NCBI RefSeq assembly: GCF_001510895.1
Contig: NZ_LPWA01000099.1
Span: 1 to 64,000 of the forward strand
Source: Mesorhizobium loti
Lineage (GTDB): Bacteria > Pseudomonadota > Alphaproteobacteria > Rhizobiales > Rhizobiaceae
Direction: 5' to 3'
DNA length: 64,000 nt
Under the pieces are notes generated by a model that made no database searches, was not told the origin of the DNA, and saw nothing but the letters and a program-made list of their open reading frames with translations. Below are positions 54,343-62,715 of this stretch, piece after piece (position 1 is the first letter of the stretch; each line of letters starts with the position of its first letter). Both the position numbers and the translations under genes were made by a program.

Positions 54343-54999
54343 ATGCAAGCCAATCTCAAGTTTGCGCGGCCGCTGGCGGTTGCGCTCGGGCTCTTCGCCC
54401 TCGGCGGTACCGCCTATGCCGCAGACGTCGTTTCCGAGGAGCCGCCGGCCCCCGCCCCGGTCGCCGAACTCCCTGTCGCCTCCTGGGCCGGCCCCTATGC
54501 CGGTATCAGCCTCGGCTACGGCTTCAGCGGCCACGCCGATGCCAGGGACCAGGGCGTTAATGTCAAAACCAAGGGCTTCATCGGCGGCGTCTTCGGCGGC
54601 TATCAGTGGCAGCAGGAGAACTTCGTCTACGGCGCTGAAGCCGATCTCGGCTACAATGGCGTCAAGGGCGACAGCGCCGGCATCCACGCCAAGGGTGGCC
54701 TCGAAGGCTCGCTGCGCGCCCGCCTCGGTTATTCGGTGACCCCGGAGATCCTGCTCTATGGCACCGGTGGTCTCGCCGCCAAGAACCAGAAGATCACGGA
54801 TGACGTCCTCGGCACCAACGAAAGCAAGGCGATGCTGGGCTGGACGGCCGGCGTCGGTACCGACATCAAGATCACGGACAATGTGTTCGGTCGCGTCGAG
54901 TATCGCTACACCGATTACGGCAATAAGGACTTCGGTCCAACCGGCAACGTCAAGTCGAAGGACAACCGCGTTACCTTCGGCGTCGGTATGAAGTTCTAA
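54343..54999 (+). CDS. Omp25/Omp31-type outer membrane beta-barrel protein
   Basis: 218 residues. Signal peptide to about residue 26 (LALGLFALGGTAYAA). The mature protein is an eight-stranded barrel of the porin-like/OmpA-membrane type: WAGPYAGISLGYGFSGHA, GFIGGVFGGYQWQQENFVYG, EADLGYNGVKGD, and the family terminal RVTFGVGMKF with C-terminal Phe for outer-membrane insertion. Such proteins are major surface proteins in Rhizobiales. A rho-independent terminator follows. Confidence 0.9.
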   Translation: MQANLKFARPLAVALGLFALGGTAYAADVVSEEPPAPAPVAELPVASWAGPYAGISLGYGFSGHADARDQGVNVKTKGFIGGVFGGYQWQQENFVYGAEADLGYNGVKGDSAGIHAKGGLEGSLRARLGYSVTPEILLYGTGGLAAKNQKITDDVLGTNESKAMLGWTAGVGTDIKITDNVFGRVEYRYTDYGNKDFGPTGNVKSKDNRVTFGVGMKF

Positions 55000-55020
55000 G
55001 TCGTCCAAGCCACGACACGG

Positions 55021-55050
55021 AAAAGCCGGGCCTTGCGCCCGGCTTTTTTT
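55021..55050 (+). terminator. Rho-independent terminator of the porin gene
   Basis: Perfect 11-bp stem AAAAGCCGGGC / GCCCGGCTTTT with loop CTTGC and a T run, starting 22 bases after the porin stop. Confidence 0.92.
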
Positions 55051-55067
55051 GTGGCTGGCGTTTCCCT

Positions 55068-55168
55068 AAAGCGCGTCGCGCTGAAGCGGATTCAGGCGAC
55101 GCGCCTTAAATCTTGTTTTGATCTCGTTCTCCCAAAACCGCTGAGCAGTTTTGAGCGACATGCATTAG
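55068..55168. repeat. Intergenic repeat (GCGCGTCGC...GCGACGCGC type)
   Basis: The inverted pair GCGCGTCGC (55071-55079) / GCGACGCGC (55096-55104) is followed by TCTTGTTTTGATCTCGTTCT and AAAACCGCTGAGCAGTTTTG, ending ACATGCATTAG. From memory this is a widespread non-coding repeat in Rhizobiales. Not coding. Confidence 0.65.
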
Positions 55169-55189
55169 GCGGAAACGTTTAGCCTGCCT

Positions 55190-55603
55190 TCAACGCAACC
55201 TGGTGGATGGCGCTTGCTGAAAACCCTCATGGACCGGGATCGACCGCAGCTGGTCGAGCCATTGCACCCGCGAGCGCATGAGGACCTGCGCGTCGGGCCG
55301 GTATTCGGCTGGATCCGTCATCGTGGCGGCATGGACATGGATTTCGGACGGCCATTTATCCGAGCGGAAATAGAGCCGCGTGCCGCAGGATGGGCAGAAC
55401 CCGCGGAACGTTCCTGGGCTGCTTTCATAGTGCGTGATGTCGCCGACCCGGTTCAGCTGATCGGGCCTCATCCCGAGGAAGGCCGTGAAGGGAGCGGAGG
55501 TGGCGCGTTGGCAATCGGCGCAGTGGCAGACCAGGTTGCGCGTGATCTCGCCCGAATAAGCCCAGGTCACTGAACCGCACATGCAATGTCCATTGAGTGC
55601 CAT
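55190..55603 (-). CDS. GFA-family zinc protein
   Basis: 137 residues with the Cys pattern of glutathione-dependent formaldehyde-activating (GFA/Mss4-like) domains: GHCMCGSVTW, VCHCADCQRATSAPFTAF, FCPSCGTRLYF. Most GFA proteins are of unknown substrate; a real formaldehyde role is not shown for most. ATG 55603. Confidence 0.88.
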   Translation of the reverse strand: MALNGHCMCGSVTWAYSGEITRNLVCHCADCQRATSAPFTAFLGMRPDQLNRVGDITHYESSPGTFRGFCPSCGTRLYFRSDKWPSEIHVHAATMTDPAEYRPDAQVLMRSRVQWLDQLRSIPVHEGFQQAPSTRLR

Positions 55604-55690
55604 GGTTCCCTCCTCCTGGCCGTGCGTTCGCCAAAGCCAGCGCGACAACACTGGCACATCACCGCCCAGATGGTGGGTACGGCGAGCGGC

Positions 55691-56068
55691 TCACGCGCGC
55701 TTCTTTGCGACCTTGGCGGGTTTGATCTTCGGCGGCAGTGTTGCGACGAAGGCCAGCGCGCGATCGAGCCAGCCACGGAGGTCCGCGTCGGTGGCCGTGC
55801 CTTCCGGCGCGACGTGGACATAGCCTTCCATCGAGCGTCCGCCCATTTCCATGGGGCTGGCATGGGGACGGGCGGCCGCCGCCGCATGCGCGTCCTTGCC
55901 GACGCGCACCAGCAGGCCGCGCTTGGAGGTGCCTATCAGCATGTTGCCGTTGATCATGAAGCAGGTGCCGCCGAACATCTTTTGCTCGGTGAAGGCGCGC
56001 GCGCCAAGCGCCGCGCGCAGGCGCTCGACCATGGGGTCAGGTGTAGCGCTGGTGACTGATTTTGTCAT
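55691..56068 (-). CDS. TfoX N-terminal domain protein
   Basis: 125 residues: MVERLRAALGARAFTEQKMFGGTCFMINGNMLIGTSKRGLLVRVG is the TfoX-N core, then a Lys/Pro-rich tail (LPPKIKPAKVAKKRA). Stand-alone TfoX-N proteins are common in alphaproteobacteria and have no shown competence role. Upstream lies a repeat element. Confidence 0.85.
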   Translation of the reverse strand: MTKSVTSATPDPMVERLRAALGARAFTEQKMFGGTCFMINGNMLIGTSKRGLLVRVGKDAHAAAAARPHASPMEMGGRSMEGYVHVAPEGTATDADLRGWLDRALAFVATLPPKIKPAKVAKKRA

Positions 56069-56149
56069 GCTCACCGCCTCTGGGATTTGCGGGAGACAGG
56101 CAAGCACGGAAATGGTGGCGGTTCAAGGTGGGCGCAGACGTCAACGCTG

Positions 56150-56330
56150 CCAATCTCCGCCCTCGTGGGGGAGATGTCCGGCGGGACAGAGGGGGGCGCG
56201 AAGGAACGCTACGTTGGAGGCGATTCCGAAGTCTATTTTGGCCCTATCGGGCGGCAAGCACCGACAGGCAGGCGGGACAGCGCCCCCTCTGCCCTGCCGG
56301 GCATCTCCCCCACAAGGGGGGAGATCAGCT
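56150..56330. repeat. Composite palindromic repeat, copy 5
   Basis: Same family as 13289: the left arm starts CCAATCTCCGCCCTCGTGGG and the right arm ends CACAAGGGGGGAGATCAGCT. It lies between the TfoX gene start and the GST gene stop, ending 5 bases from that stop. Confidence 0.83.
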
Positions 56331-56334
56331 GTCT

Positions 56335-56931
56335 TCACCCCGGCACGCATCCCTTCAGCTCTGGAAACTTCTCGTCGAAGCGGGCGGCCCAGCGGGTCAG
56401 CCGGCCGCGGCCCTTCTCCCACTGGCCGCCGAAGCGCAGCGCGAGATAGCCGAGGGCGGCGCGCAGTGCCATCTGGCCGGCGGTGATCTTCTTCGGCAGT
56501 TTCGGCGGGTTGGCGTTGATGAAGTCTAGCGCGGCGGTGATCTTCGTCCACTGGCGGTCGAGCCAGGGCTGATAGACCATGGTGTCAGGACGCGTGCGCC
56601 GCTCATAGACCATCGACAGCGCGCAGTCGCAGATGCCGTCGGCCAACGCCTCCAGCACTTCGGCCTCGAGCCGCTTGTCCGGATTGCGCGGGAAGAGCGC
56701 GTTCTTCGACAGCCGGTTGAGATGCTGGGTGATGGCGCGGCTGTCGTGGATCGTGCGGCCGTCCTCCAGCACCAGCACCGGGATCTTGCCCAGCGGATTG
56801 GCCGATATCAGCTCCGCCGGCTTGTCCTCGGTCTTGACCGGCACGAGGTCGACGGCGATGCCGGCATAGGCGGCCGCCATGCGGACCTTTGAGCTGTAGG
56901 GAGACGTGGAGGCATAGAGCAGCTTCGGCAT
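56335..56931 (-). CDS. Glutathione S-transferase family protein
   Basis: 198 residues. Thioredoxin-like N-terminal domain: KLLYASTSPYSSKVRMAAAY, NPLGKIPVLVLEDGRTIHDSRAI (cis-Pro and Asp-Ser glutathione site). The helical C-terminal domain has ITAGQMALRAALGYLALRFG. The active-site Ser/Tyr position is TSPYS. ATG 56931. Longer upstream reading has no homology. The stop is 5 bases from repeat copy 5. Confidence 0.86.
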   Translation of the reverse strand: MPKLLYASTSPYSSKVRMAAAYAGIAVDLVPVKTEDKPAELISANPLGKIPVLVLEDGRTIHDSRAITQHLNRLSKNALFPRNPDKRLEAEVLEALADGICDCALSMVYERRTRPDTMVYQPWLDRQWTKITAALDFINANPPKLPKKITAGQMALRAALGYLALRFGGQWEKGRGRLTRWAARFDEKFPELKGCVPG

Positions 56932-57198
56932 GATCGGTTTCCCAGTTGTTCGCGCGTACTGTTGACCGAATGCCCTAACCCGGGCAACGGCCAGCACCGC
57001 CAAACCCGATAGCCAACGCATGTTGCCGTCGCAGGCGCGCAACAAAAAGCTCCCGGAAATCTTGCCAGAAGGCAAAATCTCCGAGAGCTTTAACAGGAGC
57101 GTATGCCCCAACCTCGCCGGCGATCACGCCGAACTGGCGAGAGGGGCACCTCGATGGCACCCGCCCTCACCTGTCGGTTCGCGCGCGAAGCTACGCGA

Positions 57199-57549
57199 TT
57201 ACTTCTTGGCAGGCGCCTTCTTTGCCGGCGCCTTCTTCACAGCTGCAGTCGACTTGGCGGCGGCGGCCTTCATCGGAGCCTTGGCGGCGGGCTTCGCCGC
57301 TGCCTTGGCGGCAGGCTTGGCGGCCGGCTTCTTGGCCGGAGCCTTGGCTGCTGCCTTGGCGGCGGGCTTGCGCCGCGGCCTTGGCGGCCGGCTTCTTGGC
57401 GGCGGCGGGCTTCGCCGCGGCCTTGGCCGGAGCTTGGCGGCTGCCTTGGGTGCTGCTGCCTTCTTCACTGCAGGTTTCGCGGCAGCCTTAGCTGCCGGCT
57501 TCTTTGCCGGCGCTTTCGCCGCCGGCGCCTTGGTTGTCGTCTTTGCCAT
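57199..57549 (-). CDS. Histone H1-like Lys/Ala/Pro-rich protein with two compensating indels
   Basis: 116 residues built from KPAAKAAAK / APAKKAPAKK units, like the C-terminal tails of H1 histones and bacterial H1-like nucleoid proteins. Residues about 37-57 ([20 protein letters not shown]) do not fit. Read one frame over, the same bases give APAKAAAKPAAAKKPAAKAA, so a deletion near 57434 and an insertion near 57369 restore each other. AAGGGG precedes ATG 57549. It probably binds DNA. Confidence 0.8.
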   Translation of the reverse strand: MAKTTTKAPAAKAPAKKPAAKAAAKPAVKKAAAPKAAAKLRPRPRRSPPPPRSRPPRPRRKPAAKAAAKAPAKKPAAKPAAKAAAKPAAKAPMKAAAAKSTAAVKKAPAKKAPAKK

Positions 57550-57974
57550 GCGATGCCCCTTGCGTTTTGCCGACGGTCGTGAGTGACCCGGCGTGTTCAT
57601 GCATATCTGACTCGCGGCTATCTAGCCAGCGAAGCAACACAATGATTTTCAGTTATTGAATTTTGGTTACGCAAGACGCGCTGACAAGGGTAACGACGCA
57701 AAAACGACAGCGAATCTTTGTCTGTCGAAGTGAAACCGCATCTGCGAGCATTGCCGACGCTCTCTATCGTCCGATCATCCAAACATGTTCGCGCTGAGCA
57801 GAGAGCTGAATGTGAGCGCACTGCTCATAATGTAGAAGAAGCTGCGCGAGGACGGTTTCATCTTGTCCAGCACAAAGATCTACAGGTCAGGCCGCAACGG
57901 AACCGAGCCGGAGCCACGACAAATTTTGTCGGCTCGAAAATGAGCTTATTGCTCGCATTCTTGCAACCGCCGCA
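57550..57974. other. Intergenic region, no gene seen
   Basis: 425 bases, AT-richer than average near 57630-57680, holding the promoter of the H1-like gene. No tRNA, hairpin terminator or credible coding frame was found. Confidence 0.45.
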
Positions 57975-58502
57975 TCAGGCATGGAGCGGCCCTGGCTCGC
58001 TGCGCAGACGACGCGAAGGCTCCACCCGATGCAGATGGACGGCATAGGTGTCCCAGGGCTGCGCGACCTCGATAGCGGCCAGCATGCGGCCGATCTCACC
58101 GCGGTGATAGCTGCCGTGCAGGACGACATGGGTCAGCATCTCCTGCCTGGTCACGCAGCCCTTGTCGCCGTCGGTGAAGGTGAAGGCAACGGGTTCCGCA
58201 AGCTGTTGCTCCGAAACGGTTTGGAGATAGCCGAGGTACCAGCGGTCGCTTTCCGCCATGGCGGCGCGCAATTCCGCGAGCTCCGGCGTCTCCTCGGTGT
58301 TGTCGCTCGCATAGCCGTGGGCGACGCCCGTGAGATGCGCGGCAAAGATCCGCGACACGACATGGATATGGTTCATCAGCCTCAACACGGCGCGGCGTTC
58401 CACCCCATTGCGTGGATCGAGACCGGCGAGCTTTTCCAAGAGCTCGTCATTCGCCCAAGCCTGGTAAGCGAGCAGGCTGCGCAGCAGGGTCGAGGCGCTC
58501 AT
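57975..58502 (-). CDS. DinB-family protein
   Basis: 175 residues: LLRSLLAYQAWANDELLEKL, the His-containing MNHIHVVSRIFAAHLTG, and THVVLHGSYHRGEIGRML, giving the three-His metal site of the DinB/DUF664 bundle. Divergent from a TetR regulator that likely controls it. The terminus EPSRRLRSEPGPLHA is basic. Confidence 0.87.
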   Translation of the reverse strand: MSASTLLRSLLAYQAWANDELLEKLAGLDPRNGVERRAVLRLMNHIHVVSRIFAAHLTGVAHGYASDNTEETPELAELRAAMAESDRWYLGYLQTVSEQQLAEPVAFTFTDGDKGCVTRQEMLTHVVLHGSYHRGEIGRMLAAIEVAQPWDTYAVHLHRVEPSRRLRSEPGPLHA

Positions 58503-58533
58503 CTTCACGCTCCATTGCGATTGCCTGTCTGTC

Positions 58534-58553
58534 GCAATTCCAGACGGAATTGC
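58534..58553. promoter_or_regulatory. Perfect inverted repeat between dinB-like and tetR genes
   Basis: GCAATTCCAGACGGAATTGC, 8-bp arms and a 4-base spacer, centred in the divergent promoter region. It may be the TetR operator, but the arms are the same as in the intergenic repeat at 1-70, so it may instead be a short copy of that element. Confidence 0.5.
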
Positions 58554-58604
58554 TCCGGGAAAAAATGTGAGTATCTTGCTTATATTCTCGGGAGGCCTGG
58601 CAGG

Positions 58605-59231
58605 ATGTCTACTCGCATTGCAAAGCCAGCTCAGCGCATGCGCAAGGAGCCGCGCCAGGCGCGCTCGGTCGCCACAGTCGAGGCGATCATCGAAGCAGGT
58701 GCTCGCGTTCTGAGCGAGATCGGCTGGGCGGGCTTCAGCACCAACAAGGTCGCCGAGGCCGCGGGCGTGAGCATCGGCTCGCTCTATCAGTACTTTCCCG
58801 ACAAGCTTGCTCTGGTCGACGCGATCCGGCGCCGCCACTTCGACCATGTACTGTCGGTCATCCGCGAAGCGGCGGCCGAGGAGAAGCCGCTCAGGCAGTT
58901 CGCGCGCGAGCTGGTGCGCGGCATGATCGCCGCGCACAGCATCCACCCGACGCTGCATCAGGTGCTGCTCGACGAGGCGCCGGGCGACCGTGGCTCGCGC
59001 GCCGCGCATGCCTCGTTCCAGGCCCGCTATCTCGAGCACTATGCGGCGGCCGTGGCGCAATACCGCCGGCGCAGGAAGGATACCGAGACCATGGCGCGCG
59101 TGCTCTCCTCCGCCGTCGAGGGCGTGATCCACAATGCGGCGCGCCGCAACATGCTCGATGCGCCGGAGCTGCAGAAGCAGCTCGGCGAGCTGATCTGCGC
59201 CTATCTTTCCGGCCAGGGCGCGCGGACTTGA
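58605..59231 (+). CDS. TetR-family transcriptional regulator
   Basis: 208 residues. The N-terminal HTH is at about 22-68: VATVEAIIEAGARVLSEIGWAGFSTNKVAEAAGVSIGSLYQYFPDK. The helical C-terminal ligand domain is unlike known subgroups. GGGAGG lies nine bases upstream. Divergent from the DinB gene at 57975, so likely its repressor. Ligand unknown. Confidence 0.9.
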   Translation: MSTRIAKPAQRMRKEPRQARSVATVEAIIEAGARVLSEIGWAGFSTNKVAEAAGVSIGSLYQYFPDKLALVDAIRRRHFDHVLSVIREAAAEEKPLRQFARELVRGMIAAHSIHPTLHQVLLDEAPGDRGSRAAHASFQARYLEHYAAAVAQYRRRRKDTETMARVLSSAVEGVIHNAARRNMLDAPELQKQLGELICAYLSGQGART

Positions 59232-59397
59232 TGATGGCGTGATCCCGCAGCGACGCCGTCACGGCTGATAGCCGAGGCAAATCGCGCCGAGCGCGACGAC
59301 GGCGCAGGCTCCGATACGTCGGGAGCATGATCACCTGAGCCTAGGCCCAAGGTAGTCACCGCCAGAAGGCGGCCGAAGGCTTCAGTGGGCTGAAGGG

Positions 59398-59478
59398 TTG
59401 ACCGGAGCCGTCGAAGCGGTCTGGCGGATCGAGCAGCCGAAGCTCGCCGCCAGGCTCACCTGCTATCTGCGAAAATAG
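59398..59478 (+). pseudogene. Possible remnant of an ECF sigma factor N-terminus
   Basis: The frame reads GAVEAVWRIEQPKLAARLTC then a stop. AVEAVWRIE...L is the start of the RpoE-like sigma factors that carry a DUF6596-type tail. Nothing of the sigma-2/4 helices follows. A short decayed piece at best. Confidence 0.35.
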
Positions 59479-59526
59479 CGCTGATGAGGGACAGCGCCCC
59501 CCAGCCGTCTATCAGCCAGAATTTAA

Positions 59527-59979
59527 CTACCGAAGCACGCGGCAGCGGCCGTTATAGACCATCCAGCGGTCGAAGCCCGAGACGCAGAATTCGACATTGT
59601 CGCCGATCGAGGCAAAGCCCTGGCCTTCCTCGATCAGGTACCAGATGGTGCGGTCGCGGCCATCGGACAGGCTGACGGTGGCGCCGCAATAGCGGCGGCC
59701 GATCGGCCATTCGTCACTGGCCGGCAGGTAGCGATGCTGGTGGATATTATGGAAGTCGGTGATGGCGACATCGGGAAGGTGCGGCACGTGATGCACCTGG
59801 TAGGTGAAGCGGTCGGTGATCTTGCTCAGCACCCAGCTCTCGCCGCAGACGCTGCCGTCATCCTCGGTATAGACGGAAAGGTCGGCGGCGTGCGCTGCCT
59901 GGTTGAAGCCAAGCGACGTGCCAAGCGGCGTCAAAAGCGAAATCAGCGCGGCAAGGGCGGAATGAGCGAAGCGAGTCAT
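59527..59979 (-). CDS. Exported hypothetical protein (150 aa)
   Basis: Signal peptide to about residue 31 (ALAALISLLTPLGTSLGFNQ, cut after AHA). Mature part: SVCGESWVLSKITDRFTYQVHHVPHLPDVAITDF, RRYCGATVSLSDGRDRTIWYLIEEGQGF, VEFCVSGFDRWMVYNGRCRVLR. Four Cys suggest two disulfides. A secreted protein type conserved in rhizobia, function unknown. Confidence 0.78.
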   Translation of the reverse strand: MTRFAHSALAALISLLTPLGTSLGFNQAAHAADLSVYTEDDGSVCGESWVLSKITDRFTYQVHHVPHLPDVAITDFHNIHQHRYLPASDEWPIGRRYCGATVSLSDGRDRTIWYLIEEGQGFASIGDNVEFCVSGFDRWMVYNGRCRVLR

Positions 59980-60088
59980 GACAGCCTCTCAAAGTCGGTT
60001 GCGCGCACTGTGCGGATTCGCTTGGCGGCGGTCAAGCGGTTGTGAAGACAATGGTTTCCCAAAAGATCATCCCGGATGCTGCCCGATG

Positions 60089-60451
60089 TCAGACCGTTCC
60101 CGACACCAGCAATCCTCCGACGACGGCCAGGTTGATCAGGAAGGCATTGCGCAGCACCTGCCGCTCCGGCTCCTCGGAGGCCCAAAAGCGCAGCAGCATG
60201 ACATTCGTCGCCAGCGTAAACAGAACAAGCGCGCCGGCGGCGAAAGGCACAGCAAGGCCGAGCGCAAGCATCAGGCCGGCGACGATCTCGATCACCGAGC
60301 CGGCGGTCAGCATGAGGGCGGGAGCCGGGAATTTCCGGCTCGCCAGATAGTCGCGCATCGCCTTGAATTTCAGGAAGTGCTCGATGCCGGCGAAGACGAA
60401 CACGCCGCCGATGAGAAGCGCGCCTGTCGCCTGGATGGTATCAATCGGCAT
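60089..60451 (-). CDS. DoxX-family membrane protein
   Basis: 120 residues, four membrane helices: ATGALLIGGVFVFAGIEHFLKF, ALMLTAGSVIEIVAGLMLAL, FAAGALVLFTLATNVMLL, LINLAVVGGLLV. The F-x-F-AGIEHFLKF start is typical of DoxX. Its start is 28 bases downstream of the VOC gene's stop, so both are probably one operon. Redox-linked roles are proposed for the family. Confidence 0.85.
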   Translation of the reverse strand: MPIDTIQATGALLIGGVFVFAGIEHFLKFKAMRDYLASRKFPAPALMLTAGSVIEIVAGLMLALGLAVPFAAGALVLFTLATNVMLLRFWASEEPERQVLRNAFLINLAVVGGLLVSGTV

Positions 60452-60479
60452 GTCGGCCTCCTCATTTTCTCGGGAAGGC

Positions 60480-60902
60480 TCAGTCTTCCGGGACAAAAGC
60501 GGGGTTGTAGACGACTTCCCAGAGATGATCGTCGGGATCCTGGAAATAGCCGGCATAGCCGCCCCAGAAGGTTTTTTGCGCCGGCTTGACCACGCGCGCG
60601 CCGGCCTTGATGGCCTCGGCCATCACCGTATCGACCTCGGCTTCGCTCGCCACATTGTGGCCGATGGTGAGCTCGGTCGGGCTGCGGCCGCTCTGCAGCA
60701 CCGTGGCGTCGTGGGCGATGCTCGAACGCTCGAAGATCGCGAATTTCAGGCCGCCGGCGAGCTCGAAGAAGGCGACGGCGCCATGCTCGAACTCGCGGCC
60801 GATGATGCCTTCGGTCGGCAGGCCCAAACCGTCGCGATAGAATTTGAGCGACGCTTCGAGATCGTCGACGCCAAGCGTGAGGACGGTGATGCGAGCTTTC
60901 AT
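60480..60902 (-). CDS. VOC/glyoxalase-family protein
   Basis: 140 residues. Two beta-alpha-beta-beta-beta modules: ITVLTLGVDDLEASLKFYRDGLGLP and VDTVMAEAIKAGARVVKPAQ, ending YFQDPDDHLWEVVYN, where D-x-x-x-x-x-W-E supplies a metal ligand Glu. Members include glyoxalase I and fosfomycin or bleomycin resistance proteins; the specific role is open. Divergent from an AraC regulator. Confidence 0.85.
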   Translation of the reverse strand: MKARITVLTLGVDDLEASLKFYRDGLGLPTEGIIGREFEHGAVAFFELAGGLKFAIFERSSIAHDATVLQSGRSPTELTIGHNVASEAEVDTVMAEAIKAGARVVKPAQKTFWGGYAGYFQDPDDHLWEVVYNPAFVPED

Positions 60903-61086
60903 TTCTCTCACTCCTTTCTATATTCGTGACCACGTCCTGGGAAAGAATGCGGTCTGATGGAAGCGCCTGGGGCGCCGTGAAGTTGCACCCGTTTTGCCAC
61001 GGATGAAGCGGCCGGCATTGAAGATTTCGGCCAAAATGGCCGACGCGTCGATCCGCCGGGGAATGCCGGGACAGATCGGAGAAGAC

Positions 61087-61842
61087 ATGGAAGCGGTACT
61101 GGCCCAGTCCACCGGCTTCTTTCGGGAGAGGCCCGCTGCCGCGGGCCTGGCCAGCGCCTTTTCCGCGGTCTGGGTGCATCGCATGGCGGAGCAGGACGTT
61201 CCGCCGATCGTCATCACGCCGGACGCGACCATCGACCTGCAATGGATCGACGGCCGCTTTCGCATCGCCGGGCCGGACAAGGAGCCGCAGATCGAGAGGC
61301 CGCCGGCCGGGTCGGTAATCGTCGGGTTCCGCTTCCGGCCGGGCGCCGCCGCCGGCTGGCTCGGCGTGCCGGCCAGCGAGATCGTCGGCGGGCGGCTCGA
61401 CCTCGGCGAGCTCTGGGGCACGCGCGCCCGGGAGCTGTCGGATCGTATCAAGGCCGCGCCGGACGTCGCCGGTATCGTGCGGCAGTTGGAAGAGGCGATC
61501 GGCATGCGTACGGAAGGGCGCGAGGCGCTCGACCCGCTGATGGGCAGAGCCTTCGACGTCATCGACGAGGGCCTGCCGCCCAAAACGCCGCTGCTTCCGT
61601 TCCTGCAGCGCCAGCTGCATTTGAGCGAACGGACGCTGCGACGCCGCTTCGAGGACGCTTTCGGCTACGGTCCGAAGACGCTTGACAGAATCCTGCGCTT
61701 CCACCGTTTCCGCCGCCTGCGCGAGAAAGCAGGGGAGGCCTCGACCGCCCTGCTCGCCATCGAAGCCGGCTATGCCGACCAGGCGCATCTGATCCGCGAG
61801 AGCCGGCGGCTGACCGGTGTGACGCCGTCCGCGCTGGCATAG
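61087..61842 (+). CDS. AraC-family transcriptional regulator
   Basis: 251 residues. N-terminal DUF6597-like sensor (IVITPDATIDLQWIDGRFRIAGPD, GSVIVGFRFRPGAAAGWLGVPASE), C-terminal AraC double HTH (LHLSERTLRRRFEDAFGYGPKTLDRILRFHRF, IEAGYADQAHLIRESRRLTGVTPSAL). ATG 61087 has GGAGAA five bases upstream; earlier in-frame Mets (61063, 61036) have none. Divergent from VOC-doxX, a common regulator/target layout. Confidence 0.88.
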   Translation: MEAVLAQSTGFFRERPAAAGLASAFSAVWVHRMAEQDVPPIVITPDATIDLQWIDGRFRIAGPDKEPQIERPPAGSVIVGFRFRPGAAAGWLGVPASEIVGGRLDLGELWGTRARELSDRIKAAPDVAGIVRQLEEAIGMRTEGREALDPLMGRAFDVIDEGLPPKTPLLPFLQRQLHLSERTLRRRFEDAFGYGPKTLDRILRFHRFRRLREKAGEASTALLAIEAGYADQAHLIRESRRLTGVTPSALA

Positions 61843-61860
61843 CGCAATCGTCGTGCGGTC

Positions 61861-62708
61861 CTACTCCCCGGCCAGCCACTCCACCGACCAACGCGATGGC
61901 TGCTCCACCGCGAGCAGCCGGTGCAGCACCGGGAGCATGATCCGCAATTCGCCCTCGAGCGTATAGGGCGGATTGACCACCACCAGGCCACTGCCATCGA
62001 GGCTGGGCTCGGCTGACGATGGCCGGATATCGAAGCCGATGTCGAGCAGCTTTGGAATGCCCGTCTCCTTCAGCGCCGCGCGGAAGGCGGCGACCGCCTT
62101 GCGGTCCTTGATCGGATACCAGAGCGCGTAGATGCCGCCCGGCCAGCGCCGGTGCGCGCGGCGAAGGTTCTCGACGAGACGCGGGAACTCGCCTTCTTCC
62201 TCGAAGGGGGGGTCGACGAGCACCAGGCCGCGCTTTTCCTTTGGCGGCAGATGGGCGCCAAGCGCCAGCCAGCCGTCGAGCTCGATCACCCTCGCCTGGA
62301 AGTCGCCGGCAAAGACCGATTTCAATCGCGCCGCATCCTCGGGATGGAGTTCGATCGCGGTCAGCCGGTCCTGCTTGCGCAGGAGGTGCCTGACGATCAG
62401 CGGCGAGCCGGGATAGCGGCGGAGGCCGCCGTCGGGATTTTCGGCGCGCAGTGCGTCCAGATAGGGCTGAAGGAGAGCAGTCGTCCGGGGATCGAGCGTG
62501 GCCTCGAACAGCCGGCCGATGCCGCCCTGCCACTCACCAGTCTTGCCGGCCTCCACCGAGGCGAGATCATAACGGCCGATGCCGGCATGGGTGTCGATGA
62601 CGCGGAAGCCTTGTCCTTCTGCTTGAGATAGTCGACCAGCCGGCAGAGCACGGCATGCTTGACGACATCGGCGAAATTGCCGGCGTGATAGGCGTGGCGA
62701 TAGTTCAT
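61861..62708 (-). CDS. rlmJ: 23S rRNA (adenine-N6)-methyltransferase RlmJ, frameshifted as read
   Basis: About 282 residues. Methylates A2030 of 23S rRNA with SAM. The N-terminus NYRHAYHAGNFADVVKHAVL is diagnostic and is read from 62708 to about 62605. There CAAGGCTTCCG lacks one base; the expected FRVIDTHAGIGRYDLAS continues one frame over. The later frame has GSPLIVRHLLRKQDRL, ELHPEDA, and catalytic LVLVDPPFEEEGEF, VVNPPYTLEGEL. Stop at 61861. Confidence 0.93.
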
Positions 62709-62715
62709 GCCGCCC

